A stretch of DNA of 64,000 bases from Candidatus Mailhella merdavium. Its GTDB lineage: Bacteria > Desulfobacterota > Desulfovibrionia > Desulfovibrionales > Desulfovibrionaceae. Positions 62,433-64,000 of the stretch are shown in pieces. How positions within the stretch are numbered: position 1 is the stretch's first letter; each line of letters opens with the position of its first letter. The position numbers and the translations under genes were made by a program. Location of the stretch: contig DWXS01000074.1 of assembly GCA_019119045.1 (NCBI GenBank), positions 1 through 64,000 of the forward strand, read 5' to 3'. The notes under the pieces were generated by a model that was not told the DNA's origin, did not search any database, and saw nothing but the letters and a program-made list of their open reading frames with translations.

Positions 62433-63809
62433 TCAGTTTTTCAGACTGTGAATCGGGGCGGGAATCCGCCCGCCGAGGCTGATAAACCTCGAGGCGTCTC
62501 CTCCCGGAACGGGGATAATTGAGGCTTCGCCGAGCAGGCCGCCGAAACAGGCGGTATCACCGACCCCCTTTCCGGGAACCGGAATAATACGCACGGCGGT
62601 GGTTTTGCTGTTGATCATGCCTATCGCCATTTCATCGGCAATCATGCCGGAAATGGTGGAGGCCGGCGTATCTCCGGGAATGGCAATCATATCCAGCCCC
62701 ACGGAACAGACGCTGGTCATGGCCTCAAGCTTTTCCAGACTGAGCGCGCCGGAGCGTGTCGCAGCCTCAATACTGGAATCCTCGGAAACGGGAATAAAGG
62801 CACCGGAAAGACCGCCTACATGAGAGGAAGCAAACGCTCCGCCTTTTTTCACAGCGTCATTAAGCATGGCCAGGACGGCGGTTGAACCGGGCGCGCCAAT
62901 GGAAGACAACCCCACGCTCTGGAAAATTTCGCCTACGGAGTCCCCGACTGCCGGCGTCGGGGCAAGGGAAAGATCTGCAACGCCGAAGGGAATGCCCAGA
63001 CGATCAGCAACTTCTTTTCCAATAATCTCCCCAACGCGGGTAACTTTGTACGCTGTTCGCTTGATGACTTCCGCAACTTCGCCGAGAGTAATACCGCCGC
63101 TTTCGCCTGCGGCCATTGCCCGATCTATGGCCTTTTTAACCACTCCCGGCCCGGAAACGCCAACATTGATGACCACATCCGGTTCCCCTACCCCCAGATA
63201 GGCTCCGGCCATAAACGGTACGTCCTGCGGAATGTTGGCAAATACAACAAGTTTGGCACAGCCTATGCCGTCACGATCGCGCGTGGCTTCCGCCACATCG
63301 AGAATTCGCTGCCCCATCAGAGCAACGGCATCCATATTGATACCCGAGCGGGAAGAAGCCACATTGATGGATGAGCAGATTCTGTCGGTACAGGCCAGAG
63401 CTTCTGGCAGAGAATCAATAAGATTACGCTCGCCGGGAGTCATTCCCTTTTCCACCAGCGCCCCGAAGCCGCCGAGAAAGTCGACTCCCGCATTTTTTGC
63501 CGCCTCATCCAGTACCCGGCAGGCCTTGACCATTTCATCCCGGGAGAAGGAAGCCCCCACCACCCCGATGGGGCTGACGCTGATGCGCTTGTTCACCACC
63601 GGAATGCCGTACTTGTCGGCAACATCGTTGCAGGTTTCCACCAGTCTGCTGGCATAGCGGGATATTTTTGCCCGCACCTTATAGGCAAAAACGTCAAAAT
63701 CATGAGTAGCACAGTCAAAAAGACTGATGCCGAGCGTCACCGTACGTACGTCCAGATGTTCGTTACGCAGCATGTTGAAAGTGCTGAGTACTTCGCGATC
63801 GGTAAGCAT
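62433..63809 (-). CDS. UPF0210 (PFL family) protein
   Basis: 458 residues, normal for the family. It has [19 protein letters not shown] near the N-terminus, [21 protein letters not shown] near 148-168 and [21 protein letters not shown] near 213-233. These are related to glycyl-radical-like folds but lack the radical-bearing glycine motif; the activity is unknown. It is preceded by the UPF0237 gene, its usual neighbour, with 83 bases between. Confidence 0.9.
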   Translation of the reverse strand: MLTDREVLSTFNMLRNEHLDVRTVTLGISLFDCATHDFDVFAYKVRAKISRYASRLVETCNDVADKYGIPVVNKRISVSPIGVVGASFSRDEMVKACRVLDEAAKNAGVDFLGGFGALVEKGMTPGERNLIDSLPEALACTDRICSSINVASSRSGINMDAVALMGQRILDVAEATRDRDGIGCAKLVVFANIPQDVPFMAGAYLGVGEPDVVINVGVSGPGVVKKAIDRAMAAGESGGITLGEVAEVIKRTAYKVTRVGEIIGKEVADRLGIPFGVADLSLAPTPAVGDSVGEIFQSVGLSSIGAPGSTAVLAMLNDAVKKGGAFASSHVGGLSGAFIPVSEDSSIEAATRSGALSLEKLEAMTSVCSVGLDMIAIPGDTPASTISGMIADEMAIGMINSKTTAVRIIPVPGKGVGDTACFGGLLGEASIIPVPGGDASRFISLGGRIPAPIHSLKN

Positions 63810-63892
63810 GAAAATCTCCCCGGTTCAAAAGGTAGCCGGAATTATTGGCGCTGATTGAAAATCTGATTCGCAGTCTTTTTCTTTTCCATATC

Positions 63893-64000
63893 TCAAATGG
63901 ATTGAACGCGATGCACGGCCTCAAAAATATCCCTGTGCTGCATACTCACGCGCAGGCCCATTTCTCCGGCCTTGTCCTCAAGCGTACGACGCAGGGCGCT
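63893..64000 (-). CDS. ACT-domain protein UPF0237 (partial, C-terminal end)
   Basis: The last 35 residues are visible, in frame to the window edge. They read TLEDKAGEMGLRVSMQHRDI and end EAVHRVQSI, which matches the end of UPF0237 ACT-domain proteins (about 90 residues in full). These are small regulatory domains that often sit next to UPF0210 genes. The start lies beyond 64000. Confidence 0.85.
   Translation of the reverse strand, partial: SALRRTLEDKAGEMGLRVSMQHRDIFEAVHRVQSI

Noticed and set aside
1-64000. CRISPR array, intact insertion sequence, prophage or rRNA operon
   Set aside because: No regularly spaced repeats, transposase, integrase, phage structural or rRNA sequence was seen on reading the window.

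Overview
The window looks like chromosome from a motile, anaerobic member of the Desulfovibrionaceae (a Desulfovibrio, Mailhella or Bilophila type). The evidence is gene content and style: sigma-54 type promoters in front of flagellar genes, a two-component glycolate/lactate-type dehydrogenase, a C_GCAxxG_C_C redox protein, a ferredoxin beside cysK/cysE, an OpgG/OpgH glucan pair and a small-type SRP RNA. This placement is inference from family knowledge, not from a database search. Base composition is moderately GC-rich, with several sharply AT-rich islands near 1-550, 35.1-35.3 kb, 49.4-49.8 kb and 58.9-60.0 kb.

Layout. 0-9 kb: the end of a diguanylate cyclase, then a minus-strand transport and oxidation cluster (MFS transporter, sodium:solute symporter, FAD subunit, Fe-S subunit) divergent from an IclR regulator; together they look like a 2-hydroxyacid uptake and oxidation system. 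9.5-13.2 kb: tRNA-Val, thrS, infC, rpmI and rplT on the minus strand. 13.8-17.4 kb: ferredoxin-like protein, small protein, cysK, cysE and a C_GCAxxG_C_C protein (cysteine supply and redox). 17.5-29 kb: flagellar genes (flhB, fliR; flgB, flgC, fliE, fliF) interleaved with a degenerate sigma-54 activator, a TPR-like membrane protein, proA and nadD. 29-34 kb: periplasmic glucan synthesis (opgG, opgH with a separately encoded N-terminal part). 34-41.5 kb: a phage-type repressor, a small protein, DUF1786, an AMP-forming CoA ligase, DUF456, a TrmJ-like methyltransferase and a GT9 glycosyltransferase. 41.6-46.9 kb: fliK, flgD and flgE behind a sigma-54-like promoter. 47.4-50 kb: a small membrane protein, dnaA, a candidate origin and tRNA-Ser. 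50-56 kb: a two-component system, small proteins, a DUF1269 protein and an ABC ATPase with eroded motifs. 56-58 kb: SRP RNA (ffs) and ilvD. 58-64 kb: a phage CII-like protein, an NlpC/P60 lipoprotein, an AT-rich stretch with a decayed reading frame, a MerR-like protein, and the UPF0210 gene with the end of its usual UPF0237 (ACT domain) partner.

No CRISPR array, intact insertion sequence or prophage is visible. The most unusual items are: (1) a 73-residue protein just after fliF whose C-terminus resembles the FliG-binding tail of FliF; (2) a NifA/NtrC-type activator that has lost the GAFTGA threonine and the Walker B glutamate; (3) a PhnC-like ABC ATPase that keeps Walker A but has lost its Q-loop, signature and H-loop residues; (4) OpgH encoded as two overlapping genes; (5) a near-consensus sigma-54 promoter in front of an unrecognised 86-residue frame; (6) a nitroreductase-type deletion scar. 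Long stretches (0.9-1.6, 7.0-7.9, 8.6-9.5, 13.2-13.8, 33.7-34.3, 59.7-60.1 and 61.9-62.4 kb) hold no gene I can support.
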